From IMG/VR virus record IMGVR_UViG_3300005253_000302, positions 1-47,021 of that record: 47,021 nucleotides of DNA. One strand, 5' to 3'. Shown here in pieces: positions 22,340 through 28,149 of the stretch. The position numbers and the translations under genes are program-made. Numbering within the stretch: position 1 is the stretch's first letter; every line of letters starts with the position of its first letter. This DNA is from a virus. The notes below the pieces were generated by a model. The model saw only the letters and a list, made by a program, of their open reading frames with translations. It ran no database searches and was not told the DNA's origin.

Positions 22340-22497
22340 AGCCCGTCACGCACTACGCTGTCCGCCTCGCGGGCGCGCTCGAGCCGCTGTGCCTCCGCAG
22401 GCGTGGCGCCATCACGTTCACCCAAGACGCGCGGCTGGTGACGTGTCGAGGCTGTCGGCGGGCGCTCGTGTCCGCCTGGGGAGAGGAGCTCGCGTGA
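22336..22497 (+). CDS. Small protein with one CxxC, 53 aa
   Basis: GTGA overlaps at both ends. MKPVTHYAVRLAGALEPLCL then DARLVTCRGCRRALVSAWGE. Only three Cys, so metal binding would need a partner. This matches a frequent actinophage type of mini zinc protein that begins 'THYA.R..G'. No function known. Confidence 0.5.
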   Translation: MKPVTHYAVRLAGALEPLCLRRRGAITFTQDARLVTCRGCRRALVSAWGEELA

Positions 22498-22832
22498 CGA
22501 AGAAGCAGCGCACGCCCCAGCAGGTGCGACGTCGGGAAGCCGTCGCCGAGTGGGCCGCGATCAGCCGCGCCATTCGCGAGGAGCAGCCTGACTGCGCGGC
22601 GCTCATGACCGACGCCTTCATGGACGAGGAGCAGGCGAAGCGCTGGATGAACTGCACGTGGCGCACCACCGAGGCGCACCACGTCCTACCGCGAGCGAGG
22701 GGCGGACCGCACGAGCGATGGAACGCGCTCGGACTCTGCCACAACTGCCACCAATTCATTCATAGCCACCCGCTCCTCGCGCAGGGCGCGGGCTGGCTCG
22801 CGAAAGTGGGTGCTTCGTGTCCCTTGCCGTGA
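22494..22832 (+). CDS. HNH endonuclease, 112 aa
   Basis: GTGA overlap. N-terminal 50 residues are helical (RRREAVAEWAAISRAIREEQ). The core AHHVLPRARGGPHERWNALG and LCHNCHQFIHSHP gives the HNH metal finger (H62/H63, N78, H83/H86). The family cuts DNA; near terminase it aids packaging, but here it sits beside RusA and a second HNH gene. Its C-terminus (LLAQGAGWLAKVGASCPLP) is repeated in a 28-aa ORF after the second HNH gene. Confidence 0.8.
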   Translation: MTKKQRTPQQVRRREAVAEWAAISRAIREEQPDCAALMTDAFMDEEQAKRWMNCTWRTTEAHHVLPRARGGPHERWNALGLCHNCHQFIHSHPLLAQGAGWLAKVGASCPLP

Positions 22833-23311
22833 TCGGAACGGACAGCATGGGTCGGCCGATCAGGGCGGTACCGGCGTACGAGCGAATGTTCGCGAAGGTG
22901 GAGGCGGTCGGCGGCTGTCTCATCTATCGGGGCTCCGTCAACGCAAAGGGTTACGGGCGGGTAAGAAACCGCAGCGGCACGGAATTGGCCCACCGGATCG
23001 CATGGGAGTACGGACACGGCCGTCGCGTCCCGGACGGCATGGTGATCATGCACACCTGCGATACCCCTCCCTGCGTTCGGTTCGCTCACCTGCGACTCGG
23101 TACGGCAGCCGAGAACAGCGCGGACATGGTTGCGAAGGGCCGTGCTGGCGAGCGGCGCGGGGAGCGCTCCGGTAAGGCGAAGCTGACGGCTGGTCAAGTA
23201 GCCGAAATCCGCCGCCGGCGAGACGAAGGCGAACGCCTAATCGACATCGCTCCCGACTTCGGAGTGCACCCGGCCCATCTGAGCAGGATCACGAGGGGAC
23301 TGCGGTGGTGA
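22829..23311 (+). CDS. HNH homing-type endonuclease with C-terminal DNA-binding helices, 160 aa
   Basis: GTG 22829 (GTGA overlap) chosen; GTG 22817 is also in frame. The homing-type HNH core reads CLIYRGSVNAKGYGRV, AHRIAWEYGHGRRVPDGMVI, MHTCDTPPCVRFAHLRLGTA, ENSADMVAKGRAG. The C-terminal LTAGQVAEIRRRRDEGERLI plus GVHPAHLSRITRG is a helix-turn-helix that would give site specificity. This layout is that of free-standing phage homing endonucleases. The flanking sequence suggests it entered the end of the neighbouring HNH gene. Confidence 0.8.
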   Translation: MIGTDSMGRPIRAVPAYERMFAKVEAVGGCLIYRGSVNAKGYGRVRNRSGTELAHRIAWEYGHGRRVPDGMVIMHTCDTPPCVRFAHLRLGTAAENSADMVAKGRAGERRGERSGKAKLTAGQVAEIRRRRDEGERLIDIAPDFGVHPAHLSRITRGLRW

Positions 23312-23394
23312 CGCACCAACACGCGCTGCTCGCTGGGGAGGCCGGGTGGCTGGCGAAGGTCGGGGCGAGCTGCGACCTGCCGAGGGTGGCATGA
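23308..23394 (+). pseudogene. 28-aa remnant of the HNH gene's C-terminus
   Basis: GTGA overlap upstream, ATGA overlap to RusA downstream. It encodes HALLAGEAGWLAKVGASCDL before PRVA. This matches the end of the first HNH protein (HPLLAQGAGWLAKVGASCPL) at 16 of 20 positions, while the bases have diverged. It is best read as the displaced original tail of that gene after insertion of the homing gene. Confidence 0.65.
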
Positions 23395-23810
23395 CCGGGC
23401 GAGCCGTGCAGTTTCAGGTGGACGGCAAGCCTGTCCCGCAAGGCTCGATGCGCGCCTTTCTGGTGAAGGGTCGCCCGGTGATAACGAGCAGCAACCCGAA
23501 CCTCAAGGAGTGGCGCAACATCGTGGCCTTCCAAGCGCAGGGGGCGAGCGATGGCCGGCCGCTTGAGGGGCCAGTAGGTGTTACTGCCGCTTTCCGCTTG
23601 CCGCGCCCGAAGTCACGGCCGAAGAAAGACCGCTACCCTGACCGGCGCCCAGATCTCGACAAATTGGTGAGGGCGCTTCTGGATGGCATGACCGGGCCTG
23701 TGTTCGCTGACGACTCGCAGGTCTGCATGATCGAGGTGAGAAAGAGCTACGCCCTGGACGAATCGGCGGGGGTGGTAGTTCGTGTGTGGGAACTCGCTGA
23801 TTCGGAGTGA
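23391..23810 (+). CDS. rusA: RusA-type Holliday-junction resolvase, 139 aa
   Basis: ATGA overlap. Cuts four-way DNA junctions formed during recombination, as a dimer with Mg2+. Full-length for the family. N-terminal VDGKPVPQGSMRAFLVKGRP, then RRPDLDKLVRALLDGMTG and VFADDSQVCMIEVRKSY carry the acidic site (D88, D90, D107/D108) and K91. Works with the putative annealing protein at 15152 to resolve replicating DNA before packaging. Confidence 0.9.
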   Translation: MTGRAVQFQVDGKPVPQGSMRAFLVKGRPVITSSNPNLKEWRNIVAFQAQGASDGRPLEGPVGVTAAFRLPRPKSRPKKDRYPDRRPDLDKLVRALLDGMTGPVFADDSQVCMIEVRKSYALDESAGVVVRVWELADSE

Positions 23811-23822
23811 AGGGATGGACCG

Positions 23823-24002
23823 ATGCCCGAGATTGTGACGTCGCAGCGAGAACGCTGCTCCTGTGGCGCTGAATATGAGGCCAGCGGCGATCAATATTCG
23901 GCGGACGTCAGGAACACTCAGATTGACGATTGGCGCAGAAGGCATGCCGACGTGTGTGCCTTGATCGAGCCGCGGAGCGATGTGGCACGGAGGCTACCAT
24001 GA
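23823..24002 (+). CDS. Hypothetical protein, 59 aa
   Basis: ATG 12 bases after RusA; GGATGG upstream is a weak site. SQRERCSCGAEYEASGDQYS with CxC, then DDWRRRHADVCALIEPRS, so three Cys and one His could bind one zinc. ATGA overlap with the next gene. Unknown function. Confidence 0.5.
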   Translation: MPEIVTSQRERCSCGAEYEASGDQYSADVRNTQIDDWRRRHADVCALIEPRSDVARRLP

Positions 24003-24190
24003 CCCTGAAGATGACCGTAGAGGTGACGACGCTGGCCGACCTGGGCCGGGCCGTGGAGCTGATGAAGGGCGCCGGCGTGGACGTCGAGTCCACCGGGTTC
24101 ACGTTCAGCCGCCGGCACGGAGGGAGCCTGATCATCATCGAGCCGAAGGGCGAGGAGGACGGCGAGAGCGAGCCCAGCGGCGATCTGTAG
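23999..24190 (+). CDS. Hypothetical protein, 63 aa
   Basis: ATGA overlap. Strand-helix-strand look: LKMTVEVTTLADLGRAVELM, KGAGVDVESTGFTFSRRHGG, SLIIIEPKG, then an acidic tail. A small ferredoxin-like fold is possible. Last gene of the rightward early module; strong hairpins follow. Confidence 0.55.
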   Translation: MTLKMTVEVTTLADLGRAVELMKGAGVDVESTGFTFSRRHGGSLIIIEPKGEEDGESEPSGDL

Positions 24191-24263
24191 GTGCTACTCT
24201 TTCGGTGGGCGAGAGGAGCGCGTGCGTGTAGAATCTGACCCCACAACACAATCTGCTAAGCGG

Positions 24264-24306
24264 ACCCCCGATCTCAGCACCGGCCCTGACGGTGACTCGG
24301 GGGTTT
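24264..24306 (+). terminator. Hairpin 1 after the early module, terminator-like
   Basis: ACCCCCGA (24264-24271) pairs exactly with TCGGGGGT (24297-24304), followed by TT. Inside, CACCG and CGGTG pair again. The T-run is short, so efficiency is uncertain, but it is the first strong stem after the last rightward gene. Confidence 0.6.
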
Positions 24307-24307
24307 C

Positions 24308-24316
24308 GTGTATGAT
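24308..24316 (+). promoter_or_regulatory. Weak extended -10-like site inside the hairpin region
   Basis: GTGTATGATG with TATGAT at 24311-24316; CTGACG at 24286-24291 is a poor -35 at an acceptable distance. It resembles the TATGCT boxes at 28356 and 41259. No gene follows on this strand, so if active it would make a short RNA ending at the next hairpins. Confidence 0.25.
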
Positions 24317-24334
24317 GCGGGCGTTCGAAGCGTA

Positions 24335-24371
24335 GAGGACGGGGCGGCCTGCCGGGGAGCGCCCCGTCCTC
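24335..24371 (+). terminator. Hairpin 2, 12-bp perfect stem
   Basis: GAGGACGGGGCG (24335-24346) pairs with CGCCCCGTCCTC (24360-24371) around 13 bases. No T-run. Very stable and symmetrical, so usable on both strands. Confidence 0.55.
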
Positions 24372-24387
24372 GCGTTCGCCTACGGCA

Positions 24388-24435
24388 GCGGTTCCGATTT
24401 CTCGCTCACATCGGTGAGGCAGAAATCGGAACCGC
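24388..24435. terminator. Hairpin 3, 15-bp perfect stem (bidirectional)
   Basis: Bases 24388-24402 and 24421-24435 are exact reverse complements (GCGGTTCCGATTTCT), and the loop holds a second stem, CTCAC/GTGAG. AT-rich blocks inside the stem give T-rich flanks on neither strand. It lies between converging operons and 34 bases after the stop of the leftward Xre gene, so it probably terminates both. An 11-bp repeat, CTACGGCAGCG, precedes it (24380) and recurs at the Xre gene's end (24470). Confidence 0.6.
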
Positions 24436-24469
24436 ACGATCGTCATAGTAAACTCGTTCAACGGTTTCG

Positions 24470-24679
24470 CTACGGCAGCGCCCCCGTCTCGTAGAGCAGG
24501 CCGTCCAGCGCGAGCTCAAGGATGCGTCCCTGGGGAACTGGTCCGCGGCGCCAGCGCGTGACTGTGCTCGGTGCGACCCCGAGCTGCCTCGCCAGCACCC
24601 GCTGTGAGAATTGGTAGCGGTCCATCCACTCGCGCAGCCGCTCCCCCGTCATTGGCTCCTTGCCGGCGCTCGGGGTCAC
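24470..24679 (-). CDS. Xre/Cro-type HTH regulator, 69 aa
   Basis: GTG start overlapping the upstream gene's stop (GTGA). MTGERLREWMDRYQFSQRVL and ARQLGVAPSTVTRWRRG form helices 1-4 of a lambda-repressor-like HTH (Q/S in the second helix, STVTRW as recognition helix). The end, LALDGLLYETGALP, is a dimer-type helix. Last gene of the leftward operon, so a late-acting Cro-like control of the divergent promoters is plausible. Confidence 0.8.
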   Translation of the reverse strand: MTPSAGKEPMTGERLREWMDRYQFSQRVLARQLGVAPSTVTRWRRGPVPQGRILELALDGLLYETGALP

Positions 24680-24993
24680 GGCGTACGCTCGTTAGCACGG
24701 GCCGACTGGATGGCGGCGAGGAGAGCGGGCGCAGGGCAGCTACCGACGTGGTCGTCCTGCAAGGTATTGCAGAACGCGCAGCTTGGCCCATGGCTGTTCA
24801 CCGCAGCCTCCGCCGCTGCAAGGAGGTCCGGGGCTGCTGCGATCAAGTGGGCGTCTGCCTCCTCGTAGACGTAGGCCACGGCGAAGGCATTGAGATCGGC
24901 TGCTGGCGTCACCCCCCATTCGCCCGGCATTTCCTCGTACTCAGTAGCGACCCACGGTCCCGGCGTCGGCCCCGTCGTCGTTACATTTGCCAT
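24676..24993 (-). CDS. Hypothetical 'TPGPW' phage protein, 105 aa
   Basis: ATG 24993 with GGAGG eight bases upstream. Typical small-phage protein pattern: TGPTPGPWVATEYEE, then DAHLIAAAPDLLAAAEAAVN, then CAFCNTLQDDHVGSCPAPAL, a possible zinc site. The gene at 27693-27977 is a paralogue (TPGPW, DANLIVALPLLLAVVEQV). This widespread family has no known function. Confidence 0.65.
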   Translation of the reverse strand: MANVTTTGPTPGPWVATEYEEMPGEWGVTPAADLNAFAVAYVYEEADAHLIAAAPDLLAAAEAAVNSHGPSCAFCNTLQDDHVGSCPAPALLAAIQSARANERTP

Positions 24994-25029
24994 CGTCTGC
25001 ACCTCCTGTGCTGCCTCTGAGCGCCGCGA

Positions 25030-25064
25030 GGGGCGGAAGTGGCATCGCCGCCCACCTCCGCCCC
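25030..25064 (-). repeat. Hairpin in a gap of the leftward operon
   Basis: GGGGCGGAAGTGG (25030-25042) pairs with CCACCTCCGCCCC (25052-25064) at 12 of 13 positions over a 9-base loop. It fills the 114-base gap between the 29-aa membrane peptide and the next gene. No T-run; it may set mRNA stability between the two genes. Confidence 0.45.
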
Positions 25065-25107
25065 GCGACCCTCATCCTGCGCCTGCGGGGAACGTGCTGC
25101 AGGACGC

Positions 25108-25197
25108 CTAGCGCGCCGCCACCAGCAGCCCAGCCGCGAGCACCACGCCGTAGGTCGCCACGAACACGAGCACGGCCACGGCCATTTGCCTGGTCAT
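25108..25197 (-). CDS. Single-span membrane peptide, 29 aa
   Basis: ATGA overlap with the upstream gene. MTRQMAVAVLVFVATYGVVL then AAGLLVAAR: one membrane helix with basic ends. Too short for the usual gene finders but well coupled. Could be an inner-membrane toxin-like or superinfection-exclusion peptide; speculative. Confidence 0.5.
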   Translation of the reverse strand: MTRQMAVAVLVFVATYGVVLAAGLLVAAR

Positions 25198-25559
25198 CGG
25201 CCCACCTCGGTAGCCTTCCTCCAGCTCTGCCCGTGCGCCTGTGGCTCGGGTGGCCGTGGCTGGGGCTCGGGGAAGCGTCCTTCCCGCCTTGCGGCCACCC
25301 AGCGCTCCTCACGTTCGTCAATCTCTCGCTGCCCCGGTCGCATCCCGGGGTGTAGCGGCACTCGGGGCTCAGGCGGCCGTGGCTCGTGCTTCTCGGGGTG
25401 CGTGAGTTCGTCAATGTCGACGGCCACCCAGGCGGCGACGTAGGCCACGGTGTCGGTCGAGACCGCCACCTCTGCATCGCCGTCGAACTCGATATCGACG
25501 TGGCTGCTGTACTGCTCGCGCGCGAGTGCGCGCACACTGTCGTTGCTGATCCGGGTCAT
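25194..25559 (-). CDS. Hypothetical protein, 121 aa
   Basis: ATG 25559 (ATGA overlap) chosen; the frame is open further upstream but overlaps another gene. First half MTRISNDSVRALAREQYSSH and VSTDTVAYVAAWVAVDIDEL is a compact domain. Second half is Pro/Arg/Glu-rich and ends HGQSWRKATEVGR. The HGQSWRK peptide also begins the 16554 protein. Unknown. Confidence 0.6.
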   Translation of the reverse strand: MTRISNDSVRALAREQYSSHVDIEFDGDAEVAVSTDTVAYVAAWVAVDIDELTHPEKHEPRPPEPRVPLHPGMRPGQREIDEREERWVAARREGRFPEPQPRPPEPQAHGQSWRKATEVGR

Positions 25560-25921
25560 GGCTTCACCTCCTCTGTGCGTTCCGTCACGTAATCTGGGTG
25601 GTACGGCAGCGGCATCACCCACGACACGCGAGGCTTGTCCTCCCCTTCGAGCGTGATGTAGTGATTGGCGCGAGCGGGGTGCTTGCAGGCCGAACACCAC
25701 CCTTCCCCGTGCACGATGCCATACGTGAACATGCCGAGCAGGCCGCCCAGCGGCATCCCGCAGACGCATTGGCCGTCCTCGGTCACCGCAAAGCGCTCCA
25801 CGTAGCGGTTGATCGCCTTGTACAGCGACGCCTTGTGCCCTTGCGCATCTTCTGTCGATGCTGATAGGTGCACCCCGAGCGTGCGCACCGAGTGGTGGGC
25901 GATCGTGTCCGTGGCGGTCAC
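25556..25921 (-). CDS. Zinc-binding hypothetical protein, 121 aa
   Basis: GTG 25921 (GTGA overlap). RYVERFAVTEDGQCVCGMPL and EGWCSACKHPARANHYITLE give CxC...CxxC...H. The N-terminal 45 residues are helical (EDAQGHKASLYKAIN). Ends TEEVKP, from the GAGGTGAAGCCATGA junction. A metal-binding accessory; role unknown. Confidence 0.6.
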   Translation of the reverse strand: MTATDTIAHHSVRTLGVHLSASTEDAQGHKASLYKAINRYVERFAVTEDGQCVCGMPLGGLLGMFTYGIVHGEGWCSACKHPARANHYITLEGEDKPRVSWVMPLPYHPDYVTERTEEVKP

Positions 25922-26139
25922 GGTACATCCTCCTCTATCGGATCTTCCTCGCGGTAGTAGTTGCAGCCTTGGCCGCAAACCACCTCGACCTTGCCACCGC
26001 GCCATGTGACACGAACGAGCCGAGCGCGGTGGCACTCTGAGCACATTTCGTCCTCGATCTCCTCCTCTGCGATGGGCTCCTCCGGCTCCTGCGCGTCATA
26101 CTGCGCCTGGGCGAGCGCGAACCCGCGAGGCGAGGTCAT
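25918..26139 (-). CDS. Acidic zinc-finger protein, 73 aa
   Basis: ATGA overlap upstream, GTGA downstream. Glu-rich stretch (EPEEPIAEEEIEDE), then MCSECHRARLVRVTW and EVVCGQGCNYY: CxxC-CxxxC. The acidic run could imitate DNA or bind a basic partner. Unknown. Confidence 0.6.
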   Translation of the reverse strand: MTSPRGFALAQAQYDAQEPEEPIAEEEIEDEMCSECHRARLVRVTWRGGKVEVVCGQGCNYYREEDPIEEDVP

Positions 26140-26348
26140 GGTTGCCCCCCAGTCGCTCGGAGCATTTCAGCCATGGTCGGTGGCCCTGACGCGAACTCCC
26201 GCACGTGCTCGACGCTGACGAGACTGCCGTTGTCGTTGAACGTGTCCCACAGGTGATCCTCAAGGGCGTCGGCCCAGTCTTTCGCGTCACGCGGGTCGTT
26301 CTCTGGCACCGTGATCCGAACGCGGATCGTGGTCGTGACTTCGGTCAT
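26136..26348 (-). CDS. Hypothetical protein, 70 aa
   Basis: ATG 26348 (ATGA overlap), the ribosome site being the GAGGCGAAGCC of the recurring junction. TEVTTTIRVRITVPENDPRD, then AKDWADALEDHLWDTFNDNG, then SLVSVEHVREF: beta-alpha-beta. Probably a small phage fold; no known family. Confidence 0.6.
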   Translation of the reverse strand: MTEVTTTIRVRITVPENDPRDAKDWADALEDHLWDTFNDNGSLVSVEHVREFASGPPTMAEMLRATGGQP

Positions 26349-26533
26349 GGCTTCGCCTCTCTTGCCAGACAAGCGGCGCACCTGAGCCCCCAGTGCGGGT
26401 GTTGTAGCTCCCACCCGGAGCGAACCTTGCTCTGCATCTGGTCTTTCGCCTCGTCCTCGTATTCCGATTCCCCCGCTACTTTGCCGCAGGAATCGCACGT
26501 GAATCTATACAGCGTCAGTCGTTGCAGGCTCAC
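26345..26533 (-). CDS. Small zinc-ribbon protein, 62 aa
   Basis: GTG 26533 chosen (GTGA overlap). LYRFTCDSCGKVAGESEYED, then HWGLRCAACLAREAKP: two CxxC knuckles separated by about 30 residues, a classical zinc ribbon. Ends EAKP through the junction cassette. Possibly a transcription or host-takeover factor; not shown. Confidence 0.6.
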   Translation of the reverse strand: MSLQRLTLYRFTCDSCGKVAGESEYEDEAKDQMQSKVRSGWELQHPHWGLRCAACLAREAKP

Positions 26534-26760
26534 CCGCGGCCCCTCACGGGTTCGCCTGGGCGCTTCGCGCACTCGGGACAGTCGATCTCACCACTACCAG
26601 TGACGCAATAACCAAGCCCGCGGCACATGTCGTCCGGACAAGTGACAAGCCGGCCCGTTCCGCCGCAGTTCAGACAACTATCACTTGAGTGGAGCTCGCA
26701 GTCGCATTCTCCATAGAGGTTGTGGATGCTGCATGTAACAGGGTGTTCGCGTTCGATCAT
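26530..26760 (-). CDS. Cys-rich protein, DnaJ-like zinc centre, 76 aa
   Basis: ATG 26760 with GGAGAG upstream. CSIHNLYGECDCELHSSDSC, then LNCGGTGRLVTCP, CRGLGYC and IDCPECAKRPGEP: about ten Cys, several in CxxCxGxG spacing as in DnaJ/HSP40 zinc centres. Its end (CPECAKRPGEPV) is almost the same as the end of the next gene upstream, suggesting tandem duplication. Confidence 0.6.
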   Translation of the reverse strand: MIEREHPVTCSIHNLYGECDCELHSSDSCLNCGGTGRLVTCPDDMCRGLGYCVTGSGEIDCPECAKRPGEPVRGRG

Positions 26761-26870
26761 AATCGTCTCTCCACAGGTTCGCCCGGGCGCTTGTGGCACT
26801 CAGGACAGCGGGTCAGGCGCAGCCGATGCCACACCCGCCCGCACGCGGGACACGGGCGCTCAGCTCGCAT
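26757..26870 (-). CDS. 37-aa zinc-knuckle protein
   Basis: ATG 26870 lies inside the end of the upstream gene; the stop makes an ATGA with the next gene. MRAERPCPACGRVWHRLRLT, then RCPECHKRPGEPVERRL: two CxxC units 15 residues apart, a minimal zinc ribbon. The tail matches CPECAKRPGEPV of the next protein. Confidence 0.55.
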   Translation of the reverse strand: MRAERPCPACGRVWHRLRLTRCPECHKRPGEPVERRL

Positions 26871-27174
26871 CGGGGGTCGCCTCTCTCCTCTCAGCGTGGT
26901 ACTCGCGCCAGCGGGCCATCGCTTCTAGCGAGCCCCAGCATTCGCTCGGTACGTAGTTGTAGAGGAACTTGACCCACCCGGCGAGCGCCAATGTGTTCTC
27001 GTCGTCCGCGCGGGCCGCCGCTTCGCGTAGGTCGTTCGAGAGCACGGCCGTGAGGAAGTGCCCCATGGGGCGCCCTGTCTCCACGTAGGCGGTGATCCCC
27101 TCATGCATGTGGGCGGGGATCAGATCCCAATCGGCGCCGCCGTGAATCCGTGGCCCCTCGTCCTCGCTCGACAT
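26860..27174 (-). CDS. Hypothetical helical protein, 104 aa
   Basis: ATG preceded by the AAAGGATGGACTG leader shared with two other leftward genes. PRIHGGADWDLIPAHMHEGI, TAYVETGRPMGHFLTAVLSN, DLREAAARADDENTLALAGW, FLYNYVPSECWGSLEAM: this matches a small phage family I have seen many times without function ('PxHxxxGxxxYxExGxPxGxFLxAVLSNDL'). Cytoplasmic. Confidence 0.7.
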   Translation of the reverse strand: MSSEDEGPRIHGGADWDLIPAHMHEGITAYVETGRPMGHFLTAVLSNDLREAAARADDENTLALAGWVKFLYNYVPSECWGSLEAMARWREYHAERREATPDAS

Positions 27175-27209
27175 CAGTCCATCCTTTCAGCGCGCGCGGT
27201 AGAGTCGGC

Positions 27210-27263
27210 GCGGTAGGCGCTCGAACCCGCAGGCTCGAACGCCACTCGCGGCGGTCCTACCGC
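27210..27263 (-). repeat. Inverted repeat after the DUF2958 gene
   Basis: GCGGTAGG (27210-27217) and CCTACCGC (27256-27263) are exact complements; the spacer holds two copies of GCTCGAAC. It directly follows the stop of the leftward DUF2958 gene and precedes the next leader, so it may be a partial terminator. Confidence 0.4.
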
Positions 27264-27595
27264 TAGGCGGCGAGCTCCGACAATGGCCGTGGCCGCCAGT
27301 GCAGATCGCGCTCTAGCGGTAGGCCGAAGCCGACACGCAGCTCGACCAGCTCTGCCATGCTGAAATCGCCGGTCTCTTTCTCGAAGCCGTCCACGAGCCC
27401 CCACGCGATGCGCGTGTCAGGGTCGTAGCCGCTTACGTACCAGGTCCAGGAGCCAGTCGGGTCAAACAGCTTCACGCGCGCGACGGGCTCCTCCTCCGCG
27501 CGTGCCTCCTCGGTCGTCGGCAGCTTGTCGGTGCCGCGGATGTAGCGGTACGCGGGCCGCTTCTGAAACGTGCTCTGCTCTAATGTCGTAGCCAT
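27263..27595 (-). CDS. DUF2958 family protein, 110 aa
   Basis: ATG with the GGATGGACTG leader. The family signature is clear: ARVKLFDPTGSWTWYVSGYD, RIAWGLVDGFEKETGDFSMA and ELVELRVGFGLPLERDLHW. Full length for the family. DUF2958 proteins are common in plasmids and phages and have no established function. The final RPRPLSELAA is typical. Confidence 0.85.
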   Translation of the reverse strand: MATTLEQSTFQKRPAYRYIRGTDKLPTTEEARAEEEPVARVKLFDPTGSWTWYVSGYDPDTRIAWGLVDGFEKETGDFSMAELVELRVGFGLPLERDLHWRPRPLSELAA

Positions 27596-27624
27596 CAGTC
27601 CATCCCTTCGATCTGCCCCTGCTC

Positions 27625-27692
27625 GGCCAGCACCTAGCAGCCAGGCGGCTCGCCCTCGACCGCGTGAGTCGAGAGCGTGCCGCGTGCTGGCC
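27625..27692 (-). repeat. Structured gap with 9-bp inverted repeat
   Basis: GGCCAGCAC (27625-27633) pairs with GTGCTGGCC (27684-27692); inside, CTCGAC (27655-27660) pairs with GTCGAG (27668-27673). A CTAG follows each outer arm. It fills the 97-base gap between the 94-aa gene and the next leader and may be a terminator or small structured RNA. Confidence 0.4.
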
Positions 27693-27977
27693 CTAGCCGC
27701 TGTTTCTGAGGGAGGGGCTAGTCAGGTCGTTTATTCGCGCAAGGGCTGCGCGCGCCGCTACGCCGAGCGGTGCGTCTGTGTAGGCGAAGTGCGCCGCTAC
27801 CTGCTCGACAACAGCGAGCAGCAACGGCAGAGCTACGATCAGGTTGGCGTCTTCAAGCTCGTAGACGGTGGCCACCTGCTCTGTACTGTACTCAGCTCCG
27901 TTCGCGCGGCTGATCGTGAAGTAGCCATAGGCGTCCTCAGCGTCCTCAATCCGCCATGGTCCCGGTGTGCGTGCCAT
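27693..27977 (-). CDS. 'TPGPW' phage protein, paralogue of 24676 gene, 94 aa
   Basis: ATG 27977 overlapping the upstream stop (TGATG). MARTPGPWRIEDAEDAYGYF, then ATVYELEDANLIVALPLLLA and a helical end. Same plan as the 105-aa protein at 24676 but without the Cys pairs. Family widespread, function unknown. Confidence 0.65.
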   Translation of the reverse strand: MARTPGPWRIEDAEDAYGYFTISRANGAEYSTEQVATVYELEDANLIVALPLLLAVVEQVAAHFAYTDAPLGVAARAALARINDLTSPSLRNSG

Positions 27978-28123
27978 CAGACGACGGCTTTTCGGGCGGC
28001 ATCGATCACTCTGTTTAGTCCTTGCCAGTCGATGTCGTCGCCGTATGCTCGGTCCGAGTCCTCCCACTCAACAAGCGCGATGGCAACTGCGCGCGCCTCT
28101 CGGTTGAATATGCGACCCCACAT
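27977..28123 (-). CDS. Hypothetical protein, 48 aa
   Basis: ATG with the conserved leader GAGAGGATGGACTG. MWGRIFNREARAVAIALVEW, EDSDRAYGDDIDWQGLN, then a basic helix. Second gene of the leftward operon. Unknown. Confidence 0.5.
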   Translation of the reverse strand: MWGRIFNREARAVAIALVEWEDSDRAYGDDIDWQGLNRVIDAARKAVV

Positions 28124-28149
28124 CAGTCCATCCTCTCCCCGGCTCAGGT

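Noticed and set aside
24988-25537. Minus-strand ORF of 198 aa overlapping the 121-aa genes
   Set aside because: It overlaps two ATGA-coupled genes and has no ribosome site; composition is that of a shadow frame.
27174-27404. Minus-strand 76-aa ORF inside the DUF2958 gene
   Set aside because: Shadow of a confidently recognised gene in another frame.
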